From positions 1-11,831 of the forward strand of contig NZ_JOIX01000130.1 of assembly GCF_000720175.1 (NCBI RefSeq): a DNA stretch of 11,831 nucleotides, read 5' to 3'. The position numbers and the translations under genes are program-made. The notes beneath the pieces are model-generated. The model was not told where the DNA came from, did no database searches, and worked only from the letters and a program-made list of their open reading frames with translations. Within the stretch, counting starts at the first letter, position 1; every line of letters starts with the position of its first letter. This document shows, piece by piece, positions 1-6,609 of the stretch. This stretch comes from Streptomyces sp. NRRL S-337. Its GTDB lineage: Bacteria; Actinomycetota; Actinomycetes; Streptomycetales; Streptomycetaceae.

Positions 1-20
1 ACCCACCACAAACCCAGCCC

Positions 21-240
21 GCCGCAGGCGCAACGGCGAGCGAGCCCCGCGGCGGGAGAGACGGCTACGTGCGGGGCGCCGCAAAGCGCAACGGCGAGCG
101 TGCCCCGCGGCGGGAAAGACAGCTACGTACGCGGCGCCGCAATGCGTAACCCCGATGGCGGGACAGCCAGCTACGTACGCGGCGCCGCAAAGCGCAACGG
201 CGAGCGTGCCCCGCGGCGGGAAAGACAGGTACGTGGGAGG
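21..240. repeat. Head-to-tail palindromic intergenic repeats (4 copies)
   Basis: Four tandem copies lie at 21-77 (57 bp), 78-135 (58 bp), 136-183 (48 bp, shortened inside) and 184-240 (diverged at its end). Copies 2 and 4 are identical over 45 bases (78-122 and 184-228). Each unit starts GCCGCA and carries a CCCGCGGCGGG core and a TACGT core. Where two units meet, GCGGCGCCGC forms a perfect palindrome (131-140 and 179-188). Unit lengths of 57, 58 and 48 are not a common multiple of three, so the reading frame shifts between copies, which argues against coding. There are no unique spacers, so it is not CRISPR. I recall similar units between Streptomyces genes, but cannot confirm that here. The rest of 1-355 shows no gene. 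Confidence 0.85.
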
Positions 241-299
241 CCGGCCAAGCGCAGCGGAATGCGGTGGGGACGTAGAAACGCCAGACTCGGGTACAGGGG

Positions 300-323
300 C
301 ACATGTGGCGTATGCCGCATACG
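300..323. promoter_or_regulatory. Two adjacent small palindromes, possible operator
   Basis: CACATGTG at 300-307 is a perfect 8-bp palindrome. It is followed at once by a 6-bp inverted repeat, CGTATG (309-314) and CATACG (318-323), around CCG. They sit 33 bases before the likely GTG start at 356, where a promoter or operator for the small-protein/dehydrogenase pair would be expected. I could not identify convincing -35/-10 boxes or match the site to a known regulator, so the regulatory role is inferred from position and symmetry only. Confidence 0.35.
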
Positions 324-344
324 TGGAACAAAAAACCTCTCATT

Positions 345-349
345 GGAGG
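345..349 (+). promoter_or_regulatory. Ribosome binding site of the proline-rich small protein
   Basis: GGAGG lies six bases before a GTG codon at 356, which is ideal spacing and is the main reason to believe the small gene. CCTC at 336-339 could pair with GAGG at 346-349 across a six-base loop and partly hide the site. That stem is only four base pairs, so this is weak. Confidence 0.55.
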
Positions 350-355
350 CCCGCC

Positions 356-589
356 GTGCAGCGGCAACCGCATCCGCGCCCTGAGCGCACGCTCGACCGC
401 GATCCGGAGCCCACGCGGCCGCCGGACCCGGGAGGCCCGCCGCCGAATCCCACCCCCGACCCGCTTCCTGGACCGCCGACCCCGCCCGGGCCACCGGAGC
501 CCATCCCTCCGGAACCGTCGCCGATACCCCGTCCGCCCGGCCCCGACCCGGTCCCGGACCCGTCCCCCGCTCCCTCACCGCTTTCCTAG
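356..589 (+). CDS. Proline-rich small protein, 77 aa
   Basis: I do not recognise a family. From GTG 356 the product has 77 residues, 36 of them proline. After a charged start (residues 1-21, rich in Arg, Asp and Glu) it becomes an almost regular Pro-X and Pro-Pro-X series, with one PPP at 28-30. It has no signal peptide, no membrane segment and no cysteine, and should be an extended, disordered chain. GGAGG sits six bases before the start. The TAG stop (587-589) overlaps the AGGAGG of the aldehyde dehydrogenase gene, so the two genes are probably co-transcribed and translationally coupled. Many PP pairs and the PPP suggest dependence on elongation factor P. The open frame extends upstream to 155 through the repeats, but the start at 356 is better supported. 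It could still be a fortuitous open frame in GC-rich DNA. Confidence 0.55.
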   Translation: MQRQPHPRPERTLDRDPEPTRPPDPGGPPPNPTPDPLPGPPTPPGPPEPIPPEPSPIPRPPGPDPVPDPSPAPSPLS

Positions 590-593
590 GAGG
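588..593 (+). promoter_or_regulatory. Ribosome binding site that fixes the dehydrogenase start
   Basis: AGGAGG is a full Shine-Dalgarno match eight bases before ATG 602, so ATG 602 is preferred over the in-frame GTG at 593, which overlaps the site. The first A and G are also the last two bases of the upstream TAG stop, so a ribosome ending on the small gene covers this site. Confidence 0.85.
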
Positions 594-601
594 TGCTGAC
601 C

Positions 602-1999
602 ATGGCCATCGCCACGGTGAACCCGGCCACCGGCGAGACCCTGAAGACCTTCGACGCGCTCAACGCGGGCGAGATCGAGGACCGCCTGGTCAGGGCGGAG
701 CAGGCGTTCCAGCTCCACCGCACCACCAGCTTCGCCCGTCGCACGGAACTGCTGCTCAAGGCCGCCGACCTGCTGGAGGCCGATCAGGACGGCATCGCCC
801 GCACGATGACCACCGAGATGGGAAAACCGCTGGCCCAGGCCCGTGCGGAGGCCGCGAAGTGCGTGAAGACCATGCGCTGGTACGCCCGCAATGCCGAGGG
901 GCTGCTGGCCGACGAGCACCCCGACCCGGCGGACGTCGGTGATTCCGGGGCGATGCGTGCCGTGGTCCGCTACCGGCCGCTCGGCCCGGTCCTGGCGGTG
1001 ATGCCGTGGAACTTCCCGCTCTGGCAGGTCGTACGGTTCGCCGCCCCGGCGCTGATGGCCGGCAACACCGGACTGCTCAAACACGCCTCGAACGTCCCGC
1101 AGACCGCCCTGTACATCGAGGAGCTGTTCCGCCGAGCCGGCTACCCCGAGGGCTGTTTCGAGACCCTGCTGATCGGCTCCGGCGCCGTCGAGGAGATCCT
1201 GCGGGACCCGCGGGTGGCCGCCGCGACGCTGACCGGCAGCGAACCGGCCGGGCGCTCGGTGGCGTCCATCGCCGGTGACGAGGTCAAGAAGACCGTGCTG
1301 GAGCTCGGCGGCAGTGACCCGTTCGTGGTGCTGCCCTCCGCCGATCTCGACAAGGCGGCCAAGGTCGCGGTGACCGCGCGGGTGCAGAACAACGGGCAGT
1401 CCTGCATCGCGGCGAAGCGCTTCATCGTGCACAACGACGTCTACGACGCCTTCGCCGAGCGGTTCACCGAGCGGATGGCGGCGCTGACCGTCGGCGACCC
1501 GATGGACGAGAACACCGACGTCGGACCGCTCTCCAGCGAGCAGGGCCGCTCCGACCTGGAGGAACTCGTCGACGACGCGGTCCACCAGGGTGCGACCGCA
1601 CTGTGCGGCGGCCGGCGGCCGCCCGAGCACCGGGCCGGCTGGTTCTACGAGCCCACGGTCCTGGCGGGCATCACCCCGACCATGCGCATCCACCACGAGG
1701 AGGCGTTCGGGCCGGTCGCCACGCTCTACCGGGTCGCCGATCTCGACGAGGCGATCGAGCTCGCCAACGACACGCCGTTCGGGCTGAGTTCCAACGCCTG
1801 GACCCGCGACCCCGACGAACAGGCCCGGCTGGCCCGGGACATCCAGGCCGGCGGTCTCTACTTCAACGGCATGACCGCCTCCCACCCCGGCCTCCCCTTC
1901 GGCGGCGCCAAGCGGTCCGGCTACGGGCGGGAACTGTCCGGCCACGGCATCAAGGAGTTCTGCAACATGACGACGCTCTGGTACGGCCCCGAGGAGTGA
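602..1999 (+). CDS. NAD(P)-dependent aldehyde dehydrogenase, succinate-semialdehyde dehydrogenase type
   Basis: The 465-residue cytoplasmic enzyme of the ALDH superfamily oxidises an aldehyde to its acid with NAD(P)+. All key residues are present: the oxyanion Asn137 in MPWNFP, coenzyme-binding Lys160, the general base Glu234 in LELGG, and the nucleophile Cys268 in NNGQSC. EEAFGP near residue 365 is the usual C-terminal motif. The length, the early MPWNFPLWQ and the ending GYGRELSGHGIKEF resemble the GabD1/Sad (YneI) group, which oxidises succinate semialdehyde from GABA or putrescine breakdown. Substrate assignment is by resemblance only. No GABA transaminase or transporter lies nearby. It is probably translated with the upstream proline-rich gene, and a perfect inverted repeat 14 bases after the stop should end transcription. 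Confidence 0.96.
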   Translation: MAIATVNPATGETLKTFDALNAGEIEDRLVRAEQAFQLHRTTSFARRTELLLKAADLLEADQDGIARTMTTEMGKPLAQARAEAAKCVKTMRWYARNAEGLLADEHPDPADVGDSGAMRAVVRYRPLGPVLAVMPWNFPLWQVVRFAAPALMAGNTGLLKHASNVPQTALYIEELFRRAGYPEGCFETLLIGSGAVEEILRDPRVAAATLTGSEPAGRSVASIAGDEVKKTVLELGGSDPFVVLPSADLDKAAKVAVTARVQNNGQSCIAAKRFIVHNDVYDAFAERFTERMAALTVGDPMDENTDVGPLSSEQGRSDLEELVDDAVHQGATALCGGRRPPEHRAGWFYEPTVLAGITPTMRIHHEEAFGPVATLYRVADLDEAIELANDTPFGLSSNAWTRDPDEQARLARDIQAGGLYFNGMTASHPGLPFGGAKRSGYGRELSGHGIKEFCNMTTLWYGPEE

Positions 2000-2012
2000 C
2001 CGGACCGGCGGA

Positions 2013-2034
2013 GCGTTCCCCGGCCGGGGAACGC
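2013..2034. terminator. Perfect 22-bp inverted repeat, likely bidirectional terminator
   Basis: GCGTTCCCCGG (2013-2023) is followed directly by its exact complement CCGGGGAACGC (2024-2034), giving about nine stem pairs with a four-base loop. It lies between the dehydrogenase stop (1999) and the stop of the convergent pseudogene (2036-2038). The symmetry lets it serve both strands. There is no clear T-run, which is usual in Streptomyces. Confidence 0.75.
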
Positions 2035-2035
2035 G

Positions 2036-3443
2036 TCACCGCCCCGGAGCCGCCGGCACCAGGAACTCGCACCACAGCGCCTTGCCGTTGCCCCGCGGCT
2101 CCGCGCCCCAGCGCTCCGCCAGCGCCCCGACCAGCATCAGGCCCCGGCCCGAGGTGGCGGTCTCGCCGGGGCTGCGGCGGCGCGGCCACTGGCTGGAGCG
2201 GTCCTCGACCTCCAGCCGGATCCGGCGCGGGACGCCGGGCAGGAGTTCCACGGTGACCAGGGCGCCGCTCTCGGTGTGGGTCAGGCGTTGGCGATCAGCT
2301 CCGAGGACGCCACCTCGACGTCGTGCAGGACGGCGCCCGCCCGCCACTGGTCCAGCGTGCGGCGCAGCGCCGAACGGACCTCGGCGGCGCCCGCAGGATC
2401 GGCTTGGTGGACGTGCAGCCGCAGCCGCGGCGTGGTCACGGCCCCCGGGCCCGGGGTGCAGCAGCAGGAGGGCCATGTCGTCCTCCGAGCCGGGGTCGGC
2501 CCACAGCTGGGCCGAGAGGTGATCGGCCAGCTCCTCCAGGTCCGCGGGCCGGTGCGGACCGCCTCGGACAGCGCCGCGATCCCGGTCCCGGCCGACGCTC
2601 GCCGGGTGGTAGCGGACGGTGACCGCGCCGCCCGCGAGGGGCGGCAGCCGGCGCGGCAGCATCGTCGCCTGCAGCCCGGTCGCGAGCTCCCGCTCCTGGT
2701 CGAACAGGGTCGCCCGCTGCACCGACTGCGCCACCACACCGGCCAGCGCCAGCGCCAGGTTCCGGGCCTGCGGCGACCGCACCGCCGGCCCGGCGTGGAA
2801 CAGCCCCAGTGCCCCGAGCACGGTGTTCTGGGCGACCAGCGGCAGGAAGGCCGCGCCGCCCGCCGGCAGCAGGTCCGCGTACGGACAGCGCCCGGGACAG
2901 CGCGGCGGTGGTCTGCTGCACCATCACGGTCTGCCGCTGCCGCTCCTGCTGGAGCGAGCGCAGCAGCGCGGAGTCCGCCAGCTCGCCGGTCGCCTCCCGG
3001 ACGATGCCGATGACCCGGTACGGCGTGCCCTCCGGGTCGTGCAGGATCCGCCCCTGCGAATGCGTCCAGCGCCGCGTCCCGTCCCGGCACCGGACCCGGA
3101 AGTACGCGCCGTACGACGAGTGGCCGTCCTGGAGCGCCTGCGCGAGCGCCTCGTCCAGCCGCAGCCCCTCCTTGGCCGCCACCCGCCCCGCCAGGGACAG
3201 CGGTGCGCCGTCGTATTCCCCCGGGCGCAGGTCGAAGACGTCCAGGGCGCCGGGGTCCAGTTCCATGAACCCGCGGTCCAGGTCCCAGTCGAAGGTGCCC
3301 ATCCGGTTGAGCGAGAGCCGCTCGCGCAGCACGATCGGTTCGTGCCGCGAGACCCCGGGAGCCTCCTCCTCGACCCGGCGCCAGTCCCGGTCGGTGCGGG
3401 GGTCGTAGCCCTCGTCGGACGGTCCGGCCGGCGGGGCCGTCAT
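2036..3443 (-). pseudogene. Broken PAS-GAF-PP2C (SpoIIE-type) phosphatase with HATPase domain
   Basis: Intact relatives are cytoplasmic sensors in which PAS and GAF domains control a PP2C-type serine phosphatase, often with an anti-sigma-factor-like ATPase. Reading from ATG 3443 (GAGGTGGGG upstream), the PAS domain covers residues 46-152 and is intact to about 2882. The front of GAF is then missing and reading resumes in another frame with the GAF end (LPAGGAAFLPLV) and the linker ERELATGLQATMLP. It continues to YHPASVGRD at about 2590. The metal-binding PP2C core expected next (GGDWYD and onward) is absent, and text resumes at GTGIAALSEAVRTG. Single-base frame slips follow near 2546, 2444 and 2284. 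The C-terminal ATPase end (ELIANA, then LTHTESGA, GRGLMLVGALAERWG) is readable across frames. About 470 codons remain against an expected 700 or so. With no phosphatase core and five frame changes it cannot make a working enzyme. The single-base slips alone could be sequencing errors, but the missing blocks could not. Confidence 0.9.
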
Positions 3444-3571
3444 CGGGTGCCCCACCTCGTGGCCCGGGGGCGCGCGCCGTGTGGGCTCACCATGCGAACA
3501 CCTCAGGCGGGGCTCGCGCACCCCGCATGTCCGGTGCTCCGGGCGGTGCGCGGGGTACCGAGAACGGGTGA

Positions 3572-3590
3572 GGGAGGGGAAGGGGAGGGG
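3572..3590 (+). other. G-quadruplex motif
   Basis: Four G runs (3572-3574, 3576-3579, 3582-3585, 3587-3590) are separated by loops A, AA and A, a textbook short-loop G-quadruplex pattern. A C-rich stretch follows at 3616-3640. It lies between the divergent pseudogene and the GH30 gene. Folding and any regulatory effect are inferred. Confidence 0.6.
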
Positions 3591-3647
3591 CGCGCCGGGG
3601 GGTTGGCGGGCAGGCCCTCCCCGGCCCCTCCCAACTTCCCTGCCGGT

Positions 3648-3668
3648 ACGGTCGCTTGACGCGACCGT
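3648..3668. promoter_or_regulatory. 8-bp inverted repeat, candidate operator/promoter of the GH30 gene
   Basis: ACGGTCGC (3648-3655) and GCGACCGT (3661-3668) are exact complements around TTGAC. TTGACG at 3656-3661 would suit a -35 box, with a poor -10 candidate AACCAT at 3679-3684. A repressor bound to the two arms would cover that -35 box. It is 75 bases before the GH30 start and could also act on the divergent pseudogene. The symmetry is seen; the regulator is unknown. Confidence 0.5.
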
Positions 3669-3689
3669 TCACCTCCCGAACCATGGATC

Positions 3690-3722
3690 CGGGCAGCCGT
3701 CGGGCGTATGCCTGACTGCCCG
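3690..3722 (+). promoter_or_regulatory. Leader hairpin before the GH30 gene
   Basis: CGGGCAG (3690-3696) pairs with CTGCCCG (3716-3722), and CGGGC (3701-3705) pairs with GCCTG (3710-3714) through one G-U, making a nested stem. It ends six bases before the AGGAAGG ribosome binding site (3729-3735), so it could affect mRNA stability or translation. It might equally be a chance GC-rich structure. Confidence 0.35.
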
Positions 3723-3742
3723 CGGCACAGGAAGGCCCCGCC

Positions 3743-5230
3743 ATGAGAGCGCGCGCCGTACGAGCCCGACGCCTCCGGCACGCCCTGGCCACGTCCGCGG
3801 CCGGGGTGGCCGGTTTCGCGGTGCTGTGGGTGGCCGCCGGGGCACCGACGTCCCCGGACCGCGTGGGCCCGGCGCCGCACCGGATGCAGGTCTACCTCAC
3901 CACCACCTCCGATCCCGGCGGCCGGCAGGTCGTCCAGGGCCTGCGGCGGCAGGCACCGCTCACCTTCCGGCCGGGCCGCGGCGGCACCCTCACCGTCGAC
4001 CCCTCCCGGACCTACCAGCGGTTCGAGGGCGGCGGCGCCTCGTTCACCGACACCGCCGCCTGGCTGGTGAACAGCAGCGGCGCGCTCAGTGACGCGGCCC
4101 GCGCGACGGTCCTGCGCAAGCTCTTCGACCCGGACGACGGCATCGGCCTCGGCTTCCTCCGCAACCCGATGGGCGCCTCCGACCTCGCCCGCTCCGGCTA
4201 CACCTACGACGACCTGCCCGCCGGCCGGACCGACCCGGACCTCCGGCGCTTCTCCGTCGCCCACGACCTCGCCGACGTCCTGCCGCTGACCGCCCGGGCC
4301 CGCCGGCTCAACCCGGCGCTGAAGGTGATGGCCACGCCCTGGAGCGCGCCCGCCTGGATGAAGGACAACGGCCGGCTCGACCAGGGCCGGCTGCGGCCGG
4401 AGTACTACGGCACCTACGCCCGCTACTTCGTGAAGTACCTCCGCGCCTACCGCGACCACGGCGTGCCGGTCGACTACGTGTCCGTGCAGAACGAGCCCAC
4501 CTGCTGCGCCGGTTACCCGTCGATGCGGTGGACCGGCGCCTCCCTCGCCGACTTCACGAAGAACGACCTGCTGCCGGCACTGCGCCGGGCCGGACTGCCC
4601 ACCAAGGTCCTCGCCCTGGACTGGAACTGGGACCGCTACGACGCCTTCGCCCGGCCCACGGTCGACGATCCGGCCGTCCGCCGCCACCCCAACTTCGGCG
4701 GGCTGGCCTGGCACGGTTACGGCGGCACGGTCACCCGGCAGACCCGGGTGCACGACCGGTACCCGGGCCTGGCCGTCCACGACACCGAGCACTCCGGCGG
4801 CCGGTGGATCGCCAACCAGCAGAAGCAGGACATGCACGACCTCATCGACTACACCCGTAACTGGGGCAGCAGCTGGACGAAGTGGTCGCTCGCCGTGGAC
4901 CAGAACAACGGTCCGCATCAGGGCGGTTGCTCCGACTGCACCGGGTTGATCACCGTCCACCACGGCGACGACCACAGCGGCCGGGTCGACTACACCGTCG
5001 AGTACTACACGATGGGCCACCTCACCAAGTTCGTGAAGCCCGGCGCCCGCCGCATCGCCTCCGCCGGCCCGTCCGCCCTCCCCAACGTCGCCTGGCGCAA
5101 CCCCGACGGCTCCACCGTCCTGATCGCCTACAACGACACCGCCACCCCCCGGCCCGCCGGCATCAACTGGGGCCACCGGCACACCGGTTACGTCCTCCCG
5201 CCCGGCGCCTCGGCCACCTTCACCTGGTAG
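3743..5230 (+). CDS. Secreted GH30-family glycoside hydrolase (glucosylceramidase-like)
   Basis: The 495-residue protein belongs to the clan A retaining hydrolases of family GH30, which includes glucosylceramidases, beta-1,6-glucanases and xylan-active enzymes. An Arg-rich start, a hydrophobic stretch at 18-32 and a small-residue end near 33-34 make an export signal. GFG-like FEGGGASFTD (94-103) opens the barrel, ATPWSAPAWMK (197-207) is a typical GH30 strand, and the acid/base is Glu251 in SVQNEP. The likely nucleophile is Glu349 in DTEHSGG. LAWHGYGG (321-328) is also typical. The beta-sandwich side domain is built from residues 70-95 and from about 435 to the end. Four cysteines (254, 255, 396, 399) may form disulfides outside the cell. 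AGGAAGG seven bases before ATG supports the start. The gene stands alone, divergent from the pseudogene. The exact substrate cannot be read from the sequence. Confidence 0.92.
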   Translation: MRARAVRARRLRHALATSAAGVAGFAVLWVAAGAPTSPDRVGPAPHRMQVYLTTTSDPGGRQVVQGLRRQAPLTFRPGRGGTLTVDPSRTYQRFEGGGASFTDTAAWLVNSSGALSDAARATVLRKLFDPDDGIGLGFLRNPMGASDLARSGYTYDDLPAGRTDPDLRRFSVAHDLADVLPLTARARRLNPALKVMATPWSAPAWMKDNGRLDQGRLRPEYYGTYARYFVKYLRAYRDHGVPVDYVSVQNEPTCCAGYPSMRWTGASLADFTKNDLLPALRRAGLPTKVLALDWNWDRYDAFARPTVDDPAVRRHPNFGGLAWHGYGGTVTRQTRVHDRYPGLAVHDTEHSGGRWIANQQKQDMHDLIDYTRNWGSSWTKWSLAVDQNNGPHQGGCSDCTGLITVHHGDDHSGRVDYTVEYYTMGHLTKFVKPGARRIASAGPSALPNVAWRNPDGSTVLIAYNDTATPRPAGINWGHRHTGYVLPPGASATFTW

Positions 5231-5232
5231 GA

Positions 5233-5246
5233 GCCCGCAAGCGGGC
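5233..5246. terminator. Short hairpin after the GH30 stop
   Basis: GCCCGC (5233-5238) and GCGGGC (5241-5246) form a six-pair stem with an AA loop, three bases after the GH30 stop. The two-base loop is tight, so probably five pairs close in practice. It is a likely first terminator stem, with a second one at 5271-5300. Confidence 0.5.
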
Positions 5247-5270
5247 GGCACGGCGTGTTCGGCGGGTACT

Positions 5271-5300
5271 GCCCTGCCGTCCCGTCGGCGCCGGCAGGGC
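5271..5300. terminator. Bidirectional terminator between convergent genes
   Basis: GCCCTGCCG (5271-5279) and CGGCAGGGC (5292-5300) give a nine-pair perfect stem with a 12-base loop. It lies in the 91-base gap between the converging GH30 and phosphoesterase stops and could end transcription from both sides. Confidence 0.65.
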
Positions 5301-5321
5301 TCGCACACGGCGGATCGACCG

Positions 5322-6548
5322 TCAGGCGTGCGCCCCGGCCGGCGCGGCGACCGGGCGGGTGTGGCGGGTGCGGTGGGCCAGGGTGGCCTTGCGAGTCGCC
5401 ACGTCGACGGTGTACGCGTCGATCGTCAGCCGGGCGCCGGCCACCTTCAGCAGCATGAAGCCGTGGTCGGAGAAGTTCTGCCAGGCCGCCGGGTGGGCGA
5501 AGTGGGCCTTGCCGTCCTCCGTCTTGGCGGACGCCCCGCACACCACCTGGCGGGTGCCGCCGGTGCGCGCGGTCGGCTCCAGGATCTGCAGGGTGTGGTC
5601 GTGCCCGGACAGGATCAGATCGGCCCGGCCGCACACCACCTTCTCGTACATGTCCTTGAGGTGGACGCCGCTGGTGTAGTTCCCGATCTCGAAACCGTCG
5701 TACGAACCGGCGCTGCCGTGCTTGCCGTTGTTGAGGTACGGGTGGTGGCCGATCACCACCTTCCAGCGCGCCCGCGAGGTCCGCAGGGCCTCGTCCAGCC
5801 AGCTGCGCTGGGCGCGCATGTACGGGCCGTCCCAGCGGTAGTACGGGTCGAGCTGGGCGACGTACGACGACCAGGGAATGGTGTCGAGGGCGAAGAACTC
5901 CACCAGCGGGTCGGCGGCGGGCAGCGGTACGCGGTAGTAACGGGCGGGCATGTACCAGCGCTTCGAGCTCCTGGCGTACGAGACCTCGCGGTCCCCGCGC
6001 GACGGGTCGCCGCCGCTGCCGGGTATCAGCCCCGAGCAGTCGTGGTTGCCCAGCACCATCAGCCAGGGCACGTCGATGCCGTTGTTCGGCTTCTCGAACT
6101 TGTCCTGGAACTCGGAGTCGTGGTCGGACTCCGGTCCGTTCTCGTAGATGTTGTCGCCGAGCCCGACCGCCAGGCCGACCCCCTCGCTGCGGCAGATGTC
6201 GCGCGCGGCGGCCGCCACCGCGTACTGCGCCTCGTCCCCGGTCCCGGCGTCACCGGTGACCAGAATGGCGAACTCACCCTTTCCGTTGGGGCGTTCGGGG
6301 AACGGAAAGGCTCCCGGCGCACCGAGGCGGGGGGCGGCCGACGCGGGGGACTGGGCCGGCGAGGGCAGTACCGCCAGCGCGGCACCGGCCATCGCGCCGC
6401 CCAGCAGCGTCCGCCGGTTCACCCACTGCGGCACCCGGCCCGTCGTCGGCATCGGCGCCGCCCCGCCGCCCGCCGCGTCCGTGCCGGCCCGCAGCCACTC
6501 CCGCTCGGTCATGTCCGCCTGCGGCGGGATCAGTTCGTCTTCACACAT
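5322..6548 (-). CDS. Tat-exported metallophosphoesterase (acid phosphatase-like)
   Basis: This 408-residue protein belongs to the calcineurin-like metallophosphoesterases and resembles the type 5 purple acid phosphatase group. The metal-binding motifs appear in order: GDAG (Asp100), GDN (Asp132), GNHD (Asn168, His169), GHHPY (His268-269) and GHDH (His316, His318). NRRTLLGGAMAGAALAVL (44-61) followed by small residues is a Tat-type signal, preceded by an unusually long cytoplasmic stretch. It probably releases phosphate from organic phosphoesters outside the cell. Three PhoP-box-like repeats lie at 6577-6609, which fits phosphate control. The start is uncertain: ATG 6548 has no good ribosome binding site and lies only 28 bases from the repeats. 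ATG 6512, after GCAGGCGG, would leave more room for a promoter. It could instead be a phosphodiesterase. Function class is sure; substrate is not. Confidence 0.9.
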   Translation of the reverse strand: MCEDELIPPQADMTEREWLRAGTDAAGGGAAPMPTTGRVPQWVNRRTLLGGAMAGAALAVLPSPAQSPASAAPRLGAPGAFPFPERPNGKGEFAILVTGDAGTGDEAQYAVAAAARDICRSEGVGLAVGLGDNIYENGPESDHDSEFQDKFEKPNNGIDVPWLMVLGNHDCSGLIPGSGGDPSRGDREVSYARSSKRWYMPARYYRVPLPAADPLVEFFALDTIPWSSYVAQLDPYYRWDGPYMRAQRSWLDEALRTSRARWKVVIGHHPYLNNGKHGSAGSYDGFEIGNYTSGVHLKDMYEKVVCGRADLILSGHDHTLQILEPTARTGGTRQVVCGASAKTEDGKAHFAHPAAWQNFSDHGFMLLKVAGARLTIDAYTVDVATRKATLAHRTRHTRPVAAPAGAHA

Positions 6549-6576
6549 GCCTGGTTTTTCTCACGGCAGGCAGGGG

Positions 6577-6609
6577 TGATGGTGACGAAAAGATGAACCG
6601 GAGGTGGAC
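6577..6609 (-). promoter_or_regulatory. PHO-box-like triple direct repeat (PhoP site)
   Basis: Read on the minus strand, three contiguous 11-base units occur: GTCCACCTCCG (6609-6599), GTTCATCTTTT (6598-6588) and CGTCACCATCA (6587-6577). Against the Streptomyces PhoP direct-repeat consensus as I remember it (GKTCAYYYRSG) I count 9, 8 and 7 matches of 11. Such units usually occur in runs of two or more overlapping the -35 region of phosphate-starvation genes. The gene just downstream is a secreted phosphoesterase, which fits. Binding by PhoP is inferred. Confidence 0.6.

Noticed and set aside
21..240. CRISPR array
   Set aside because: The copies abut directly with no unique spacers, the lengths vary, and no cas gene is present.
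155..355. Upstream extension of the proline-rich frame through the repeats, and a second plus-strand frame at 100-384
   Set aside because: The repeat units have lengths of 57, 58 and 48, so their frame is not kept from copy to copy, and no ribosome binding site precedes these starts. GTG 356 with GGAGG is far better.
575..1945. 456-codon open frame antisense to the aldehyde dehydrogenase
   Set aside because: It mirrors a gene with all catalytic motifs. Long antisense frames are common in high-GC DNA, and its product is low-complexity without any known motif.
3503..5308. 601-codon open frame antisense to the GH30 gene
   Set aside because: The Val/Gly/Ala-rich product has no motif, and the plus strand carries a signal peptide and both GH30 catalytic glutamates.
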